Source: an uncultured SAR86 cluster bacterium (GTDB taxonomy: Bacteria > Pseudomonadota > Gammaproteobacteria > Magnimaribacterales > D2472). Taken from it: 54,041 nucleotides of DNA. Made by a program: the position numbers and the translations under genes. Below are positions 37,635 to 47,755 of the stretch, in pieces; within the stretch, counting starts at the first letter, position 1; each line of letters opens with the position of its first letter. The stretch covers positions 1 through 54,041 of the forward strand of contig CACEZB010000009.1 of the NCBI GenBank assembly GCA_902563835.1. Direction: 5' to 3'. The notes below the pieces were generated by a model that searched no databases, was not told where the DNA came from, and saw nothing but the letters and a program-made list of their open reading frames with translations.

Positions 37635-37645
37635 TTAATTCTCCT

Positions 37646-38023
37646 TTAAACTCTTCTCTTTTTAGATGGTCTGCATCCATTGTGTGGTAATGGAGTTACA
37701 TCTGTAATACTCTTAATTTTTAAACCGCATGCATTTAAAGATCTGATAGCTGATTCTCTTCCGCCGCCAGGACCTTTTACTTTTACATCTAAATTAATCA
37801 TTCCAAATTCTTTTGCAGCATTTCCAGCTTTATCTGCAGCTATTTGAGCCGCAAAAGGAGTACTCTTTCTTGAACCTTTAAAACCAGACCCGCCAGATGT
37901 TGCCCAACAAATTGTATTACCTTGCTTATCAGTTATTGTAACTATAGTGTTATTAAATGATGAATGTATATGCGCAACACCATCTGTAACTATCTTCTTA
38001 TTTTTCTTTCCTTTTACTGCCAT
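37646..38023 (-). CDS. rpsK: 30S ribosomal protein S11
   Basis: S11 forms part of the 30S platform by the E site. The 125-residue protein has [21 protein letters not shown], the glycine-rich [20 protein letters not shown], and the basic C-terminus [15 protein letters not shown], all family hallmarks. The spacing to rpsM is two bases and to rpsD eleven. Confidence 0.99.
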   Translation of the reverse strand: MAVKGKKNKKIVTDGVAHIHSSFNNTIVTITDKQGNTICWATSGGSGFKGSRKSTPFAAQIAADKAGNAAKEFGMINLDVKVKGPGGGRESAIRSLNACGLKIKSITDVTPLPHNGCRPSKKRRV

Positions 38024-38025
38024 TT

Positions 38026-38382
38026 CTAACCTCTCATTGGCTTTTTAGGGCCTTTTCTTGTCCTTGCATTATTTTTTGTATTTTGTCCTCTAGTAGGCAA
38101 TTTTCTTCTATGTCTAATTCCCCTATAACTAGCTAAATCTTGTAATCTTTTAATGTTAGTGCTTATATTTCGTCTCAAGTCTCCTTCAACCACATAAGAA
38201 GATATGGAATTACGAATATTTTCAATCTCATCTTCTGAAAGATCAGATATTTTCTTTGTGTAATCAATCTTAAGATCTACACATATTTTTTGAGCCGTTT
38301 TTCTACCAATACCAAAAATATGTGTTAATGAAATCTCAACATGTTTATTTTCTGGTATGTTTACTCCTGCAATCCTAGCCAT
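38026..38382 (-). CDS. rpsM: 30S ribosomal protein S13
   Basis: S13 in the 30S head contacts the 50S subunit and the P-site tRNA. The 118-residue protein (same length as E. coli) starts [20 protein letters not shown], has [11 protein letters not shown], and ends in the tRNA-contacting basic tail [19 protein letters not shown]. It follows rpmJ by three bases. Confidence 0.99.
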   Translation of the reverse strand: MARIAGVNIPENKHVEISLTHIFGIGRKTAQKICVDLKIDYTKKISDLSEDEIENIRNSISSYVVEGDLRRNISTNIKRLQDLASYRGIRHRRKLPTRGQNTKNNARTRKGPKKPMRG

Positions 38383-38385
38383 AAT

Positions 38386-38502
38386 TTAACCCTGTCTCTG
38401 TTTGTGTTTTTGATCCGTTTTACAAATTACAAATAAAACGCCTTTTCGCCTTACTATTTTGCAATTTCTACAAATTTTTCTTACTGATGCTTTAACTTTC
38501 AT
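38386..38502 (-). CDS. rpmJ: 50S ribosomal protein L36
   Basis: L36 is the smallest 50S protein and has a zinc ribbon. This 38-residue gene begins [20 protein letters not shown] and ends HKQRQG. The zinc ligands Cys11, Cys14, Cys27 and His33 are all present, so it is the zinc-containing (C+) form. It sits between secY (five bases) and rpsM (three bases), exactly where it is found in other gammaproteobacteria. Confidence 0.97.
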   Translation of the reverse strand: MKVKASVRKICRNCKIVRRKGVLFVICKTDQKHKQRQG

Positions 38503-38507
38503 ATTAT

Positions 38508-39806
38508 CTATCTTTTATAATTTTTTAAATTTGCTTTTTTCATTAAAGAAGCATACTGAGATGACATCATATGGGATTGAACTTGAGCCATAAAATCCAT
38601 AAGTACAACAACTATAATTAATACTGAAGTTCCTCCAATTGAGATCGTTGGTGATATGCCTGCAAAATTAATAAGAGCAAGTGGAAGTAAGCATATTAAT
38701 GTTAAATAAATTGCTCCAAAAACCGTCAATCGTGCTAATACTGAATCTATATAATTAGCTGTTTGTTCGCCTGGTCTAATCCCGGCAATGTAAGCACCTG
38801 ATCTTTTTAAATTATCTGAAACATCTTTTGTATTAAACGTTAGTGCTAACCATATAAAACAAAAGCTAATTATCAATGCTGCAAAAACTAAAATATATAA
38901 AGGTTGTCCAGGATTCAAGGCTAACGAAAAACTTTGAAGAAAACTTAGCGATTCGTTTTCGCCAAACCATGTTGATAAAGATGCAGGAAATAATAAGAAT
39001 GTGCTAGCAAAAATTGCAGGGATTACTCCAGCCATATTCACCTTAAATGGGAGATGGCTCGTTTGAGCTTGCATTAATTTCCTACCTTGCTGTCGTTGAG
39101 CATAGTTCACAGTAATTCTTCTTTGCCCTCTTTCAATAAAAACCACAACTGCAATAACAGCCATTGATAAGAGACCAATCCCTATTAAAAGAAGAATGCT
39201 TAAGTCACCTTGTCTAGATTGTTCAAGAGCTTGTCCAATTGCTCCAGGAATACCTGTAAGTATGCTAGTTGCAATAATAATAGATATTCCATTTCCAATA
39301 CCCCTTTCAGATACTTGCTCCCCTAACCACATTAAGAACATTGTTCCTGCAACTACTGAAAATACAGCAGAAACAAAAAATGATGGGCCTGGAACATAAG
39401 CAAGTCCGCTGGCAGACAATGTAACTGCTAATGCTGATGCCTGAATAAAAGCTAATATCGCTGTCCCATATCTAGTGTATTGGGTAATAGCATTTCTTCC
39501 AGCTTGTCCATCCTTCTTTAGTTCTTGTAAATACGGAATTGAGTTTGAAAATAACTGCATAATAATTGCAGAAGATATATATGGAACAACGTTTAAAGCA
39601 AAGATACTCATTCTCTCAAGTGCACCACCTGAGAATAAATTAAACATTTCAATAATTGTTCCTTGATTTTGTTGAAATAAAGCAGCTAGTCTATCAGGAT
39701 CAATACCTGGTATAGGAATATGAGTGCCGATTCTATATACAAGAATAGCAAAGAAAACGAATCGTAAACGCTTCCAAAGATCACTCATGTTTCCCTGCTC
39801 AGCCAT
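38508..39806 (-). CDS. secY: Protein translocase subunit SecY
   Basis: SecY is the pore of the SecYEG translocon in the inner membrane. The 432-residue protein (E. coli 443) has ten membrane helices, the N-terminal [47 protein letters not shown], and the cytosolic loop [16 protein letters not shown] that binds SecA and ribosomes. It overlaps the rplO stop by one base. It is the penultimate gene of the spc operon. Confidence 0.99.
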   Translation of the reverse strand: MAEQGNMSDLWKRLRFVFFAILVYRIGTHIPIPGIDPDRLAALFQQNQGTIIEMFNLFSGGALERMSIFALNVVPYISSAIIMQLFSNSIPYLQELKKDGQAGRNAITQYTRYGTAILAFIQASALAVTLSASGLAYVPGPSFFVSAVFSVVAGTMFLMWLGEQVSERGIGNGISIIIATSILTGIPGAIGQALEQSRQGDLSILLLIGIGLLSMAVIAVVVFIERGQRRITVNYAQRQQGRKLMQAQTSHLPFKVNMAGVIPAIFASTFLLFPASLSTWFGENESLSFLQSFSLALNPGQPLYILVFAALIISFCFIWLALTFNTKDVSDNLKRSGAYIAGIRPGEQTANYIDSVLARLTVFGAIYLTLICLLPLALINFAGISPTISIGGTSVLIIVVVLMDFMAQVQSHMMSSQYASLMKKANLKNYKR

Positions 39807-40312
39807 TATTTATCTGCATCCTCATTTTTAAGTTCTTTTTTTTCTACCCTATCTTTTGGCTTTATTTCTTCAATTTTGCCGCCAGCTTTTTCAATTGACT
39901 CTTTAGCTCCCTTAGTCACATTTATACCCTCAACAGTCACCTTTGATTCAATAGCTGTATCTCCAAAAATTTTTACTTTTTTAACAGACTTGCTAATTAT
40001 TTTATTCTCCTTAAGAGTTTCTAAATTAACGACAGTCATTCCTTCAATATTTTTAACATTTACTTCTTTAAAATTATTGTTAACTCTTGAGCTGAAGCCG
40101 AATTTTGGCAGTCTCATTTGCAATGGCATTTGCCCGCCTTCAAAACCTGGTCTTATATTACCCCCTGTTCTTGATTTCTGACCTTTATGACCTCTACCAG
40201 CTGTTTTACCAGTTCCAGAACCAATTCCTCTTCCAACTCTTTTTCTATTTTTTGAAGTTCCTTCACTGGATATAGAATTTAGATTCATAATATTTGTAGT
40301 TTCTTCACTCAT
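39806..40312 (-). CDS. rplO: 50S ribosomal protein L15 with charged C-terminal extension
   Basis: L15 is a late-assembly protein of the 50S subunit. The 168-residue protein has the glycine/arginine-rich N-terminal RVGRGIGSGTGKTAGRGHKGQ and GGNIRPGFEGGQMPLQMRLPK, followed by the globular domain. E. coli L15 has 144 residues; the excess is an N-terminal dozen and a Lys/Glu-rich tail ending ELKNEDADK. It lies between rpmD and secY. Confidence 0.98.
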   Translation of the reverse strand: MSEETTNIMNLNSISSEGTSKNRKRVGRGIGSGTGKTAGRGHKGQKSRTGGNIRPGFEGGQMPLQMRLPKFGFSSRVNNNFKEVNVKNIEGMTVVNLETLKENKIISKSVKKVKIFGDTAIESKVTVEGINVTKGAKESIEKAGGKIEEIKPKDRVEKKELKNEDADK

Positions 40313-40314
40313 AT

Positions 40315-40503
40315 TTAATTTTCCAATATTTCTAACATATCTGAGATCTTATTAATCATCCCCCTATTGCTAGGTGTATCAGTGACGCTTACAGTTTGAT
40401 TAAGTTTTTTAAAGCCTAGGCCCTTTATACATAGTTTATGATTCTTAATTCTGCCGATGCCACTTTTAACAAGTTTAATTTTTATTATCTGTTCTTTACT
40501 CAT
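40315..40503 (-). CDS. rpmD: 50S ribosomal protein L30
   Basis: L30 binds 23S rRNA close to 5S rRNA. The 62-residue protein (E. coli 59) has [42 protein letters not shown], and a final helix. Its ATG overlaps the rpsE TGA as ATGA, so translation is coupled. The next gene is rplO after two bases. Confidence 0.97.
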   Translation of the reverse strand: MSKEQIIKIKLVKSGIGRIKNHKLCIKGLGFKKLNQTVSVTDTPSNRGMINKISDMLEILEN

Positions 40504-41009
40504 GATATTTCTTCAACCTTCTTGCCTCTTCTGGAAGCTACTGTCTCAGGAGATTCCATTGCGCTTAATGCATTAATTGTTGCTCGGACTACATTTACTG
40601 GATTTGTTGACCCATAACATTTAGCTAAAACATTCTGAACTCCTGCAAGCTCAAGAACTGCTCTCATAGCTCCTCCTGCAATAATTCCTGTACCTTCAGA
40701 TGCTGGCTGCATGTAAACGTTAGCAGAACCATGTTTAGCTTTGATTGGGTACCATAATGTAGTTTTATTTAGTTCTACCTCGACCATACTTCTTCTTGCA
40801 TTTTCCATAGCCTTTTGAATTGCAATGGGAACTTCTTTTGCCTTCCCTCTTCCAAAACCTACTCTGCCATTCCCATCTCCGACAACAGTTAATGCTGTAA
40901 AACCAAATATTCTTCCACCTTTTACAACTTTAGCAACTCTATTAACTTGAACTAATTTTTCTTCAAGCGTATCTACTTGTTGATTATTTATTGCTGCATC
41001 TTCTTTCAT
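40500..41009 (-). CDS. rpsE: 30S ribosomal protein S5
   Basis: S5 helps decoding fidelity and mRNA unwinding, and is the site of spectinomycin resistance changes. The 169-residue protein has [41 protein letters not shown], and the C-terminal [16 protein letters not shown] and [12 protein letters not shown]. The Lys-Gly-Gly loop that spectinomycin mutations hit is intact. It follows rplR by three bases. Confidence 0.99.
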   Translation of the reverse strand: MKEDAAINNQQVDTLEEKLVQVNRVAKVVKGGRIFGFTALTVVGDGNGRVGFGRGKAKEVPIAIQKAMENARRSMVEVELNKTTLWYPIKAKHGSANVYMQPASEGTGIIAGGAMRAVLELAGVQNVLAKCYGSTNPVNVVRATINALSAMESPETVASRRGKKVEEIS

Positions 41010-41012
41010 TAT

Positions 41013-41360
41013 TTAAAACTCCAATCCTGCGTCTCTAGCTGAATCTGCTAAAGCTTTTATTCGTCCGTGATACTTATATCCAGATCTATCGAATACAACT
41101 TTTTTAATGCCATTTTCTAGTGCTCTTTCTGCCACTTTCCTACCAACCTCAACCGCAGCCTCAAGGTTATTTGATTTTATTTTTAGATCTTTTTCTGCAG
41201 TAGATGCAGAAACAATAACTTTAGATCCAAGATTATCAAATATTTGTGCATAGAAATGCTGCGAAGATCTAAAAACTGTTAATCGAGGTGATTCCTGAAC
41301 TTTAATATTAGCCCTAGCCTTCTTTGCTCTTCTTAATCTTGAGATATTTTTAATACTCAT
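41013..41360 (-). CDS. rplR: 50S ribosomal protein L18
   Basis: L18 binds 5S rRNA and helps place it on the 50S subunit. The 115-residue protein starts with a basic stretch [17 protein letters not shown], followed by [18 protein letters not shown] and the C-terminal [22 protein letters not shown], all L18 features. The ATG shares one base with the rplF stop. Confidence 0.98.
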   Translation of the reverse strand: MSIKNISRLRRAKKARANIKVQESPRLTVFRSSQHFYAQIFDNLGSKVIVSASTAEKDLKIKSNNLEAAVEVGRKVAERALENGIKKVVFDRSGYKYHGRIKALADSARDAGLEF

Positions 41361-41911
41361 TATGCCGCTCCCGCTCCTGCAGCCTTCTTAGCTTCTTTTC
41401 GTTTAACTTGTTCATCAGAATATCTTACCCCTTTACCTTTATAAGGCTCCGGAGGTCTAAAAGCCCTTATTTCTGCTGCTGCTTGACCTAATATCTGTTT
41501 ATTATGGCTTCTTAAAATTACTTCTGTTTGTGATGGGGTTTCTACTTCTACATCATCAGGCAATTGATACTTTATAGGATGAGAAAATCCTAATGTTAGC
41601 TCTAAGAGCTTGCCTGATGCTTTTGCCCTATAACCAACTCCAATAAGTTCTAATTTCTTCTCAAAACCCTCTGATACACCAACAACCATATTATTTAGTA
41701 TTGATCTTGTGGTGCCTGCAAGAGCAACGGATTCCTGATTTTCTGAATTATAATTGATATTCATAACGTCATCTTTTATATCTATTGATATGGAAGACGG
41801 CAAAGAAAAATCTAATTCACCTTTATTACCTTTAACTACCACAACATCATCATTAATACTTACATTAACAGTATCAGGAACATTAATTGGACTATTAGCT
41901 ACTCTAGACAT
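41360..41911 (-). CDS. rplF: 50S ribosomal protein L6
   Basis: L6 lies near the factor-binding site of the 50S subunit. The 183-residue protein has the two-domain L6 fold. [12 protein letters not shown] is in the first domain, and [22 protein letters not shown] plus the family signature [20 protein letters not shown] are in the second. The tail KKAAGAGAA is low complexity. One-base overlaps join it to rpsH and rplR. Confidence 0.98.
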   Translation of the reverse strand: MSRVANSPINVPDTVNVSINDDVVVVKGNKGELDFSLPSSISIDIKDDVMNINYNSENQESVALAGTTRSILNNMVVGVSEGFEKKLELIGVGYRAKASGKLLELTLGFSHPIKYQLPDDVEVETPSQTEVILRSHNKQILGQAAAEIRAFRPPEPYKGKGVRYSDEQVKRKEAKKAAGAGAA

Positions 41912-42306
41912 TAAAAAACCTCACAAAGTATTTCGCCACCAACATTTTTTGCTTTAGCATCTTTATCAGTCATAAGACCTTGGTTAGTGGAAAGAATGAA
42001 GGAGCCAAGCCCCCCTTTGACAGAATCAATATCAGAAACCCCAGAATATTTTCTTAAACTTGGTTTACTAATTCTCTTTATTTCTTTAATAACAGGTTTC
42101 TCGTCATGATATTTTAATTCTATATCTATCATTAATTTATCTTCTGAATCAGTTTTTTTACAAGCTTTGAGATAGCCTTCTGAAATTAATACATTCACAA
42201 GATCATGTTTTAATTTTGAGTAAGGAACAAGCACATTGGTCTTGCCGCGCATTAAGCCATTTCTAATTCTTGTTATACAGTCTGCTATTGGATCTTGAAA
42301 ACTCAT
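41911..42306 (-). CDS. rpsH: 30S ribosomal protein S8
   Basis: S8 is a primary 16S rRNA binder and, in E. coli, the repressor of the spc operon. The 131-residue protein (E. coli 130) starts DPIADCITRIRNGLMRGKTNVLVPYSK and ends with the signature LGSFILSTNQGLMTDKDAKA and GGEILCEVF. It follows rpsN by four bases. Confidence 0.98.
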   Translation of the reverse strand: MSFQDPIADCITRIRNGLMRGKTNVLVPYSKLKHDLVNVLISEGYLKACKKTDSEDKLMIDIELKYHDEKPVIKEIKRISKPSLRKYSGVSDIDSVKGGLGSFILSTNQGLMTDKDAKAKNVGGEILCEVF

Positions 42307-42310
42307 AATA

Positions 42311-42616
42311 TTACCAACTTGATTTAACTAAACCAGGTATATCTCCTCTCATTGCCGCCTCTCTTAATTTAATTCTGCTTAAACCAAACTTTCTATACAC
42401 TGCGTGAGGTCTACCTGTTACCTGACATCTTCTTACAACTCTTGAAGGACTTGCATTTCTAGGAAGTTTTTGAAATTTAATACGCGCCTCATATCTTTCT
42501 TCTGAAGATAAGTTCTGATCATTCATTGCTTTTTTTAATTCAGCTCTTTTCTCAGAATATTTAGCTACCGTTTTAATTCTCTTTATTTCTCTAGCTATCA
42601 TTGATTTCTTTGCCAT
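42311..42616 (-). CDS. rpsN: 30S ribosomal protein S14 (zinc-free form)
   Basis: S14 is a 30S head protein. The 101-residue length (same as E. coli) and the C-terminal block [22 protein letters not shown] and [18 protein letters not shown] identify the longer form without a CxxC zinc ribbon. It is preceded by rplE (four bases) and followed by rpsH. Confidence 0.98.
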   Translation of the reverse strand: MAKKSMIAREIKRIKTVAKYSEKRAELKKAMNDQNLSSEERYEARIKFQKLPRNASPSRVVRRCQVTGRPHAVYRKFGLSRIKLREAAMRGDIPGLVKSSW

Positions 42617-42620
42617 ATTA

Positions 42621-43163
42621 TTACCTTTCTTTAAATGGAAAATCTAAAGCTTTTAAAAGAGCTTTAGCATGCTCTTGAGACTTAGCAGATGTATTTATAC
42701 ACACATCCATACCTCTTATGTTATCGATATTATCGTAATTAATTTCTGGGAAAATAATCTGTTCTTTTATGCCAAAACTATAATTCCCTTGTTGATCAAA
42801 TGATTTTGGATTAAGTCCCCTAAAATCCCTTTCTCTAGGAATCGCAATTTTGATAAGTCTCTCTATAAAGTCATACATCTTATTACCTCTAAGAGTGACC
42901 TTGCAGCCCAAAGGCCATCCTTCTCTAATTTTAAAACTTGCAACAGATTGTCTAGCTTTTGTAACTATAGGCTTCTGGCCTGATATGACAGTAAGATTCT
43001 CTAATGCAGATTCAAGGTGTTTTTTATCATTTGCTGCTTCTCCAACTCCCATATTAATCACTACCTTTGTTACTTTTGGTACTGCCATAATGTTATTCAA
43101 ACCAAGCTCTTCCTTAAGAGCTGCTCGAAGTTCTTTATTATATTTTTCTCTTAAATTAGACAT
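42621..43163 (-). CDS. rplE: 50S ribosomal protein L5
   Basis: L5 binds 5S rRNA and contacts the P-site tRNA and S13 across the subunit interface. The 180-residue protein (E. coli 179) has [42 protein letters not shown], and the C-terminal FSFGIKEQ-like [17 protein letters not shown]. Its ATG overlaps the rplX stop by one base. Confidence 0.99.
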   Translation of the reverse strand: MSNLREKYNKELRAALKEELGLNNIMAVPKVTKVVINMGVGEAANDKKHLESALENLTVISGQKPIVTKARQSVASFKIREGWPLGCKVTLRGNKMYDFIERLIKIAIPRERDFRGLNPKSFDQQGNYSFGIKEQIIFPEINYDNIDNIRGMDVCINTSAKSQEHAKALLKALDFPFKER

Positions 43164-43495
43164 TACTTAATTTCAGCTCCATCTGATCTATACAATCTTA
43201 TTTTTTCTCCATCTTTATTGGTTGAATATGCAATTTTATCTTTTGATTTCTTTTTTGGATTCCAGATTGCTAAATTTGATAATGCTATTGATGCTTCTTG
43301 CTCTACAACACCGCCTGTAACTCCCATCTCTGGATTTGGTTTAGTGTGTTTTTTTACCATATTTATACCGGTAACAATAGCTCTATTTTTACTTTTAATT
43401 ATTTCTCGTAAAGTACCTTTTTTGCCAATATCTTTACCAGCAACAACAATCACTTCATCTCCAGATCTTAATTTTGTTGGTATAAAATTTTTCAT
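43163..43495 (-). CDS. rplX: 50S ribosomal protein L24
   Basis: L24 starts 50S assembly and sits near the exit tunnel. I take the start at ATG 43493-43495 ([20 protein letters not shown]), which leaves one base after the rplN stop and gives 110 residues. A further in-frame start at 43516 would run into rplN and lacks L24 similarity. The KOW motif is [17 protein letters not shown], and KSRNRAIVTG-type [18 protein letters not shown] follows. Confidence 0.96.
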   Translation of the reverse strand: MKNFIPTKLRSGDEVIVVAGKDIGKKGTLREIIKSKNRAIVTGINMVKKHTKPNPEMGVTGGVVEQEASIALSNLAIWNPKKKSKDKIAYSTNKDGEKIRLYRSDGAEIK

Positions 43496-43496
43496 C

Positions 43497-43865
43497 TTAT
43501 AAAACCTCTGGTGCAAGTGATAATATCTTCATATGCTTTCCATCTCTTAATTCTCTTGTTACAGGTCCAAAAACTCTTGTTCCTATTGGAGCTTTCTGCG
43601 CATTAATAAGTACAGCTGCATTCTCATCGAACTTAATAAGAGAGCCGTCTCTTCTTCTAACTCCTTTTTTTGTTCTAACTATAAGAGCATCAACAACCTG
43701 CCCCTTTTTCACTTTTCCTGTTGGAATTGCTTCACGAACAGCAACTTTAATAACATCACCTATATTTGCATATCTGCGTTTTGAGCCACCCAACACCTTA
43801 ATACACATAACACTTCTAGCCCCGCTATTATCAGCTATATTTAATAATGATTGCATCTGGATCAT
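43497..43865 (-). CDS. rplN: 50S ribosomal protein L14
   Basis: L14 binds 23S rRNA at the subunit interface and forms a bridge to the 30S subunit. The 122-residue protein (E. coli 123) begins [19 protein letters not shown] and has [22 protein letters not shown] and [20 protein letters not shown]. In E. coli it is the first gene of the spc operon; here it follows rpsQ with a one-base overlap, so no separate promoter space exists. Confidence 0.99.
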   Translation of the reverse strand: MIQMQSLLNIADNSGARSVMCIKVLGGSKRRYANIGDVIKVAVREAIPTGKVKKGQVVDALIVRTKKGVRRRDGSLIKFDENAAVLINAQKAPIGTRVFGPVTRELRDGKHMKILSLAPEVL

Positions 43866-44137
43866 TACGCTTTCTCCTCGTTAGCTGATTGTTTTATATT
43901 CTCAGAAATTAATATCCAAGTTTTGGTTTTAGATATAGGTCTACATTCCTTAACTGTAACAATGTCTCCAATAGATGCATCGTTATTTTCATCATGAGCG
44001 TGAACTTTAGTTGCTCTTTTAATAACTTTCCCATATATAGGATGCTTAACTTTTCTTTCAATCTTAACTGTAATAGTCTTATCAGCCTTATTGCTGGTAA
44101 CTACTCCTGTTAAGATTCTTGGGTTAGTAGATTCCAT
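43865..44137 (-). CDS. rpsQ: 30S ribosomal protein S17
   Basis: S17 is an early 16S rRNA-binding OB-fold protein of the 30S subunit. The 90-residue protein has [40 protein letters not shown] and [18 protein letters not shown], which is the S17 signature. One-base overlaps join it to rpmC and rplN. Confidence 0.98.
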   Translation of the reverse strand: MESTNPRILTGVVTSNKADKTITVKIERKVKHPIYGKVIKRATKVHAHDENNDASIGDIVTVKECRPISKTKTWILISENIKQSANEEKA

Positions 44138-44343
44138 TATTTTTCATCCTTTAATTTAATTTCATTAATGACAGTTTTTATTTGAGCTATTTTTTTTCTA
44201 ACTTTCTTTAGTTCGCTAGTTTCATTCAATTGCCCAGTTCTATGTTTTATTCTTAATCCAAATTGAGATTCTCTAGCAGAGATTAATTCAGCATCTAACT
44301 TTTCTAAATTTTTCTTTCTTAATTCTGCTAATTCTTTACTCAT
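44137..44343 (-). CDS. rpmC: 50S ribosomal protein L29
   Basis: L29 sits by the exit tunnel and forms part of the trigger factor and SRP docking site with L23. The 68-residue protein (E. coli 63) is a pair of helices. The first contains [17 protein letters not shown], and [28 protein letters not shown] carries the signature. It follows rplP by eight bases. Confidence 0.95.
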   Translation of the reverse strand: MSKELAELRKKNLEKLDAELISARESQFGLRIKHRTGQLNETSELKKVRKKIAQIKTVINEIKLKDEK

Positions 44344-44351
44344 TTTTTACC

Positions 44352-44753
44352 TTATTTAATAAAATGTGTTTTTACAGGAAGTTTTGCTGAGGCCAATCTA
44401 AAGGCTTCTCTTGCCTGTTCTTCTTCTACGCCAGCCATTTCAAACATAATTTTTCCTGGCTGAACTAATGCAACCCAATATTCAACATTACCCTTACCTT
44501 TACCCATTCTTACTTCTAATGGTTTTTTTGTTATAGGCTTATCTGGAAATATTCTGATCCAAATATTACCCCCTCTTTTAATATACCTAGTCATTGCTCT
44601 TCTTGCTGCTTCTATTTGTCTGGCAGTAATTCTTCCTCTTCCAGAAGCAACCAAACCAAACCTGCCAAATGCAATAGTATTACCATTTTGAGCAAGTCCA
44701 CGATTCCTGCCCTTATGCATCTTTCTAAATTTTGTTTGTTTTGGTTGTAACAT
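44352..44753 (-). CDS. rplP: 50S ribosomal protein L16
   Basis: L16 helps place A-site tRNA in the 50S subunit. The 133-residue protein starts [21 protein letters not shown], and has [21 protein letters not shown] and [21 protein letters not shown]. coli L16 has 136 residues. It lies three bases after rpsC and nine before rpmC. Confidence 0.99.
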   Translation of the reverse strand: MLQPKQTKFRKMHKGRNRGLAQNGNTIAFGRFGLVASGRGRITARQIEAARRAMTRYIKRGGNIWIRIFPDKPITKKPLEVRMGKGKGNVEYWVALVQPGKIMFEMAGVEEEQAREAFRLASAKLPVKTHFIK

Positions 44754-44756
44754 TTT

Positions 44757-45416
44757 TTAATTGACTCCCTGATCGGATTTATATGGATCTTCAGTTATTT
44801 CGCCTTTATATACCCATACTTTAATTCCAATAATTCCATACGTAGTTAAAGCTTCAGCAGTTCCATAATCTATGTCTGCCCTTAATGTATGAAGGGGAAC
44901 TCTGCCCTCTCTATACCATTCTGTTCTTGCTATTTCAGCACCATTAAGTCTTCCTGAGACTTCAATTCTTACACCTTTTGCACTCTGTCTAAGTGCGCTT
45001 TGTACAGTTCTTTTCATTGCTCTTCTAAACATAACTCTTTTTTCGAGTTGCTGTGCAACGCCTTCAGCTAGTATTTGTGCATCTAGATCAGGTTTTTTAA
45101 CTTCTTTAATATTAATTTGACAAGTGCCTTTAACAATTTTCTCAACTGCTTTTTTTAAATTTTCTATCTCTTCACCACGTTTGCCAATAATAATACCTGG
45201 CCTTGCAGTATGAATATTTACAATAAAAGTATCAGCAGTTCTCTCTAATTCTATTTTACTTATTGATGAATTCTTTAGCTTCTTATTTAAGTGATCTCTA
45301 ACTTTTAAATCTTGAATTAAATTATTTGAAAAGTCTTTACCTTTTGCATACCAATTAGCTTTCTGCTTTTTTGAAACGCCTAATCTAAATCCGTTTGGGT
45401 TGACTTTTTGCCCCAT
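44757..45416 (-). CDS. rpsC: 30S ribosomal protein S3
   Basis: S3 lines the mRNA entry channel and shares helicase activity with S4 and S5. The 219-residue protein starts [19 protein letters not shown] and has the type-2 KH motif [20 protein letters not shown]. The C-terminal domain includes [21 protein letters not shown] and [17 protein letters not shown]. Its length is slightly below E. coli S3 (233). The ATG overlaps the rplV stop by one base. Confidence 0.99.
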   Translation of the reverse strand: MGQKVNPNGFRLGVSKKQKANWYAKGKDFSNNLIQDLKVRDHLNKKLKNSSISKIELERTADTFIVNIHTARPGIIIGKRGEEIENLKKAVEKIVKGTCQINIKEVKKPDLDAQILAEGVAQQLEKRVMFRRAMKRTVQSALRQSAKGVRIEVSGRLNGAEIARTEWYREGRVPLHTLRADIDYGTAEALTTYGIIGIKVWVYKGEITEDPYKSDQGVN

Positions 45417-45754
45417 TATTTCCCCTCCTCAACCAATATAATTTCAATATGGCATGTCGGTTTTATTATTCTATCCGCTCTTCCTCTTGCCCTAGCTTTC
45501 ATTCTTTTTAATCTCATGCCTTGATTAACAATGACGGATTTAATAGATAATTTATCAATATCAGAATTGTTATTATTTTCAGCATTTGCAATTGCAGATT
45601 CTAAAAGTTTTTTTATAACAGCAGAGCCTTTTTGTTTGTTATAAACAAGAAAATCCATAGCTTCATCAACTGATTTACCTCTAATTTGATCTGCAACTAG
45701 AGCAGCTTTTTGGGGCGAAAGTCTTGTCCCTTTTAAATATGCTCGAGTTTCCAT
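45416..45754 (-). CDS. rplV: 50S ribosomal protein L22
   Basis: L22 extends a hairpin into the peptide exit tunnel at the macrolide site. The 112-residue protein (E. coli 110) has [38 protein letters not shown], and the tunnel hairpin and C-terminal [23 protein letters not shown]. It is joined to rpsS and rpsC by one-base overlaps. Confidence 0.98.
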   Translation of the reverse strand: METRAYLKGTRLSPQKAALVADQIRGKSVDEAMDFLVYNKQKGSAVIKKLLESAIANAENNNNSDIDKLSIKSVIVNQGMRLKRMKARARGRADRIIKPTCHIEIILVEEGK

Positions 45755-46026
45755 TATTCTGCCTTCCTATCACCTGAGTGCATTTTAAAAGTTCGTGTAA
45801 TCGCAAATTCACCTAGCTTGTGACCAACCATATCCTCATTAATAAATACTGGAACATGTTGTCTTCCATTATGAACTGAGATTGTTAACCCCACCATCGA
45901 AGGAATAATCATAGACCTTCTTGACCAAGTTTTGATTGGTTTTTTATCATTATTTGCTAATGCAGCTTCAACTTTTTTTGATAATGATAAATCTACAAAT
46001 GGTCCTTTTTTTAATGATCTAGGCAT
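45754..46026 (-). CDS. rpsS: 30S ribosomal protein S19
   Basis: S19 sits in the 30S head next to S13 and contacts the A-site finger. I take the start at ATG 46024-46026 ([20 protein letters not shown], 90 residues), which is the family N-terminus, one base after the rplB stop. An upstream in-frame start at 46053 would overlap rplB and has no S19 similarity. The signature [18 protein letters not shown] and [13 protein letters not shown] is present. Confidence 0.97.
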   Translation of the reverse strand: MPRSLKKGPFVDLSLSKKVEAALANNDKKPIKTWSRRSMIIPSMVGLTISVHNGRQHVPVFINEDMVGHKLGEFAITRTFKMHSGDRKAE

Positions 46027-46027
46027 A

Positions 46028-46852
46028 TTACTTTTTACCCCTTCTTCTAACAATTAAATTATCTGTCCTTTGATTTTTTCTTGTCTTATATCCTTTTGTC
46101 GGAACACCCCAAGGAGTTGAGGGATGTCTTCCACCTGAAGTTCTTCCTTCTCCTCCACCATGAGGATGATCAACTGGGTTCATAGCCACACCTCTGACAG
46201 TAGGTCTGACACCTCTCCATCTTTTTGCTCCAGCTTTACCAAGTGATTTTAAATTATTTTCTTGATTAGAAACTGTTCCTAAAGTTGCTCTACATTCCCA
46301 TAAGACTTTCCTTGTTTCACCTGATTGCAATCTTAAAGTTGCATATATACCTTCTTTAGCAACCAATCTCGCAGATGTGCCAGCACTTCTTGCCAATTGA
46401 GCGCCTTTCATTGGCTTAAGTTCAACACAATGAACATTTGTACCTAAAGGTATGTCTTTAAGTTTCATTGAGTTTCCTACTTTAATTTCACAATTGTCCG
46501 ATGAAATAATTTGATCACCTATTTTGATTTTAGATGGAGCGATAATATATCTTCTTTCACCATCAAGATATTTTAATAAAGCAATATGAGCAGACCTATT
46601 TGGGTCATATTCAATTCTTTCTACTACAGCAGGTATATCAAACTTATCTCTTTTAAAATCAATAAGTCTATAGTGCTGCTTATGACCACCTCCTTGATGC
46701 CTTACAGTAATTCTTCCATGATTATTTCTTCCACCATTTTTTGATTTAGATTCAATAAGAGACTTATGAGGCTTTCCTTTATACAAATCAGATTTAACTG
46801 ATATAACACCTCGTCTGCCTGGGCTTGTAGGTTTTGATTTAATTATAGCCAT
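46028..46852 (-). CDS. rplB: 50S ribosomal protein L2
   Basis: L2 is a core 50S protein needed for subunit joining and peptidyl transfer. The 274-residue protein (E. coli 273) has the two RNA-binding domains, [22 protein letters not shown] at the N-terminal part, and the highly conserved [20 protein letters not shown] loop with the histidine implicated in peptidyl transferase function. It ends [13 protein letters not shown] one-base overlap joins it to rplW. Confidence 0.99.
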   Translation of the reverse strand: MAIIKSKPTSPGRRGVISVKSDLYKGKPHKSLIESKSKNGGRNNHGRITVRHQGGGHKQHYRLIDFKRDKFDIPAVVERIEYDPNRSAHIALLKYLDGERRYIIAPSKIKIGDQIISSDNCEIKVGNSMKLKDIPLGTNVHCVELKPMKGAQLARSAGTSARLVAKEGIYATLRLQSGETRKVLWECRATLGTVSNQENNLKSLGKAGAKRWRGVRPTVRGVAMNPVDHPHGGGEGRTSGGRHPSTPWGVPTKGYKTRKNQRTDNLIVRRRGKK

Positions 46853-47148
46853 TAGTTAATTCCCTCAAATTGAATTTCAGAATCTTCACTAATTGATACA
46901 AAAGCTTTTTTGTAATTTGATTTTTTATATACTCCAAATCTATTCCTTTTTGTTTTACCTTTTACAACTGAAGTTGTAACTTTAAGAACCTCTACATTAA
47001 ATAACTTTTCTACAGCTTGTTTTATTTCTCTTTTATTAGCAGAGAGATCTACCTTAAAAACAACTTGTTTTAAATTTTCACCAAGCAGAGCGGTTTGCTC
47101 AGTAATAATTGGTGACTTTATTAGAGTAAATAATTTTTCGTTACCCAT
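46852..47148 (-). CDS. rplW: 50S ribosomal protein L23
   Basis: L23 is the docking point for trigger factor and SRP at the exit tunnel. The 98-residue protein has [40 protein letters not shown] and [17 protein letters not shown], typical for the family. Its ATG lies eight bases inside the end of rplD. Confidence 0.97.
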   Translation of the reverse strand: MGNEKLFTLIKSPIITEQTALLGENLKQVVFKVDLSANKREIKQAVEKLFNVEVLKVTTSVVKGKTKRNRFGVYKKSNYKKAFVSISEDSEIQFEGIN

Positions 47149-47755
47149 TTATCCACTCCTCAATCTGTTTTAATGCCTCTCCTGTTACTGCAACTTTTTG
47201 AGGTTTAAGAAGATTAACTGGGTTAATTTCTCTAACTGTAATAACATCAACATTCGGAATATTTCTAGCTGAAAGATATAAATTCATATCTAATTCATCC
47301 GTGATTATTAGAACTTTACTTAATGAAAATTCATTTAAGAAGCTTGCGATTTCTTTAGTTTTTGGTTTTTTGAGAACTGGTTTTTCGATTGCTACAAGTC
47401 TATTTTGTCTAACTAATTCAGAAAAAATAGACTTAATTGCTGCACGATACATTTTTTTATTAATTTTTTTACTAAAATCTCTTGGCCTAGATGCAAAAGT
47501 TACGCCCCCACCTCTCCAAAGAGGGCTTCTTATAGTTCCAGCTCTAGCTCTTCCAGTACCTTTTTGTCTATATGGTTTCTTCCCACCACCTCTAACCTCA
47601 GATCTATTTTTTTGTTTTGCGCTTCCTTGTCTTGAAGAAGACATAAAACTAATAACAGCTTGATGTATTAGTGACTCATTAAATTCTTTACTAAATACCT
47701 CATTAGAAATAGAAATATCTTTATTTTTTGTATTTGATAAAAGCTCTATTTTCAT
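47141..47755 (-). CDS. rplD: 50S ribosomal protein L4
   Basis: L4 lines the exit tunnel; in E. coli it also represses the S10 operon. The 204-residue protein (E. coli 201) has the tunnel loop with NRSEVRGGGKKPYRQKGTGR and ARAGTIRSPLWRGGGVTF, then the globular domain. Its ATG overlaps the rplC TGA as ATGA. The short rpsJ leader described elsewhere leaves little room for the E. coli type of L4 attenuation. Confidence 0.98.
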   Translation of the reverse strand: MKIELLSNTKNKDISISNEVFSKEFNESLIHQAVISFMSSSRQGSAKQKNRSEVRGGGKKPYRQKGTGRARAGTIRSPLWRGGGVTFASRPRDFSKKINKKMYRAAIKSIFSELVRQNRLVAIEKPVLKKPKTKEIASFLNEFSLSKVLIITDELDMNLYLSARNIPNVDVITVREINPVNLLKPQKVAVTGEALKQIEEWING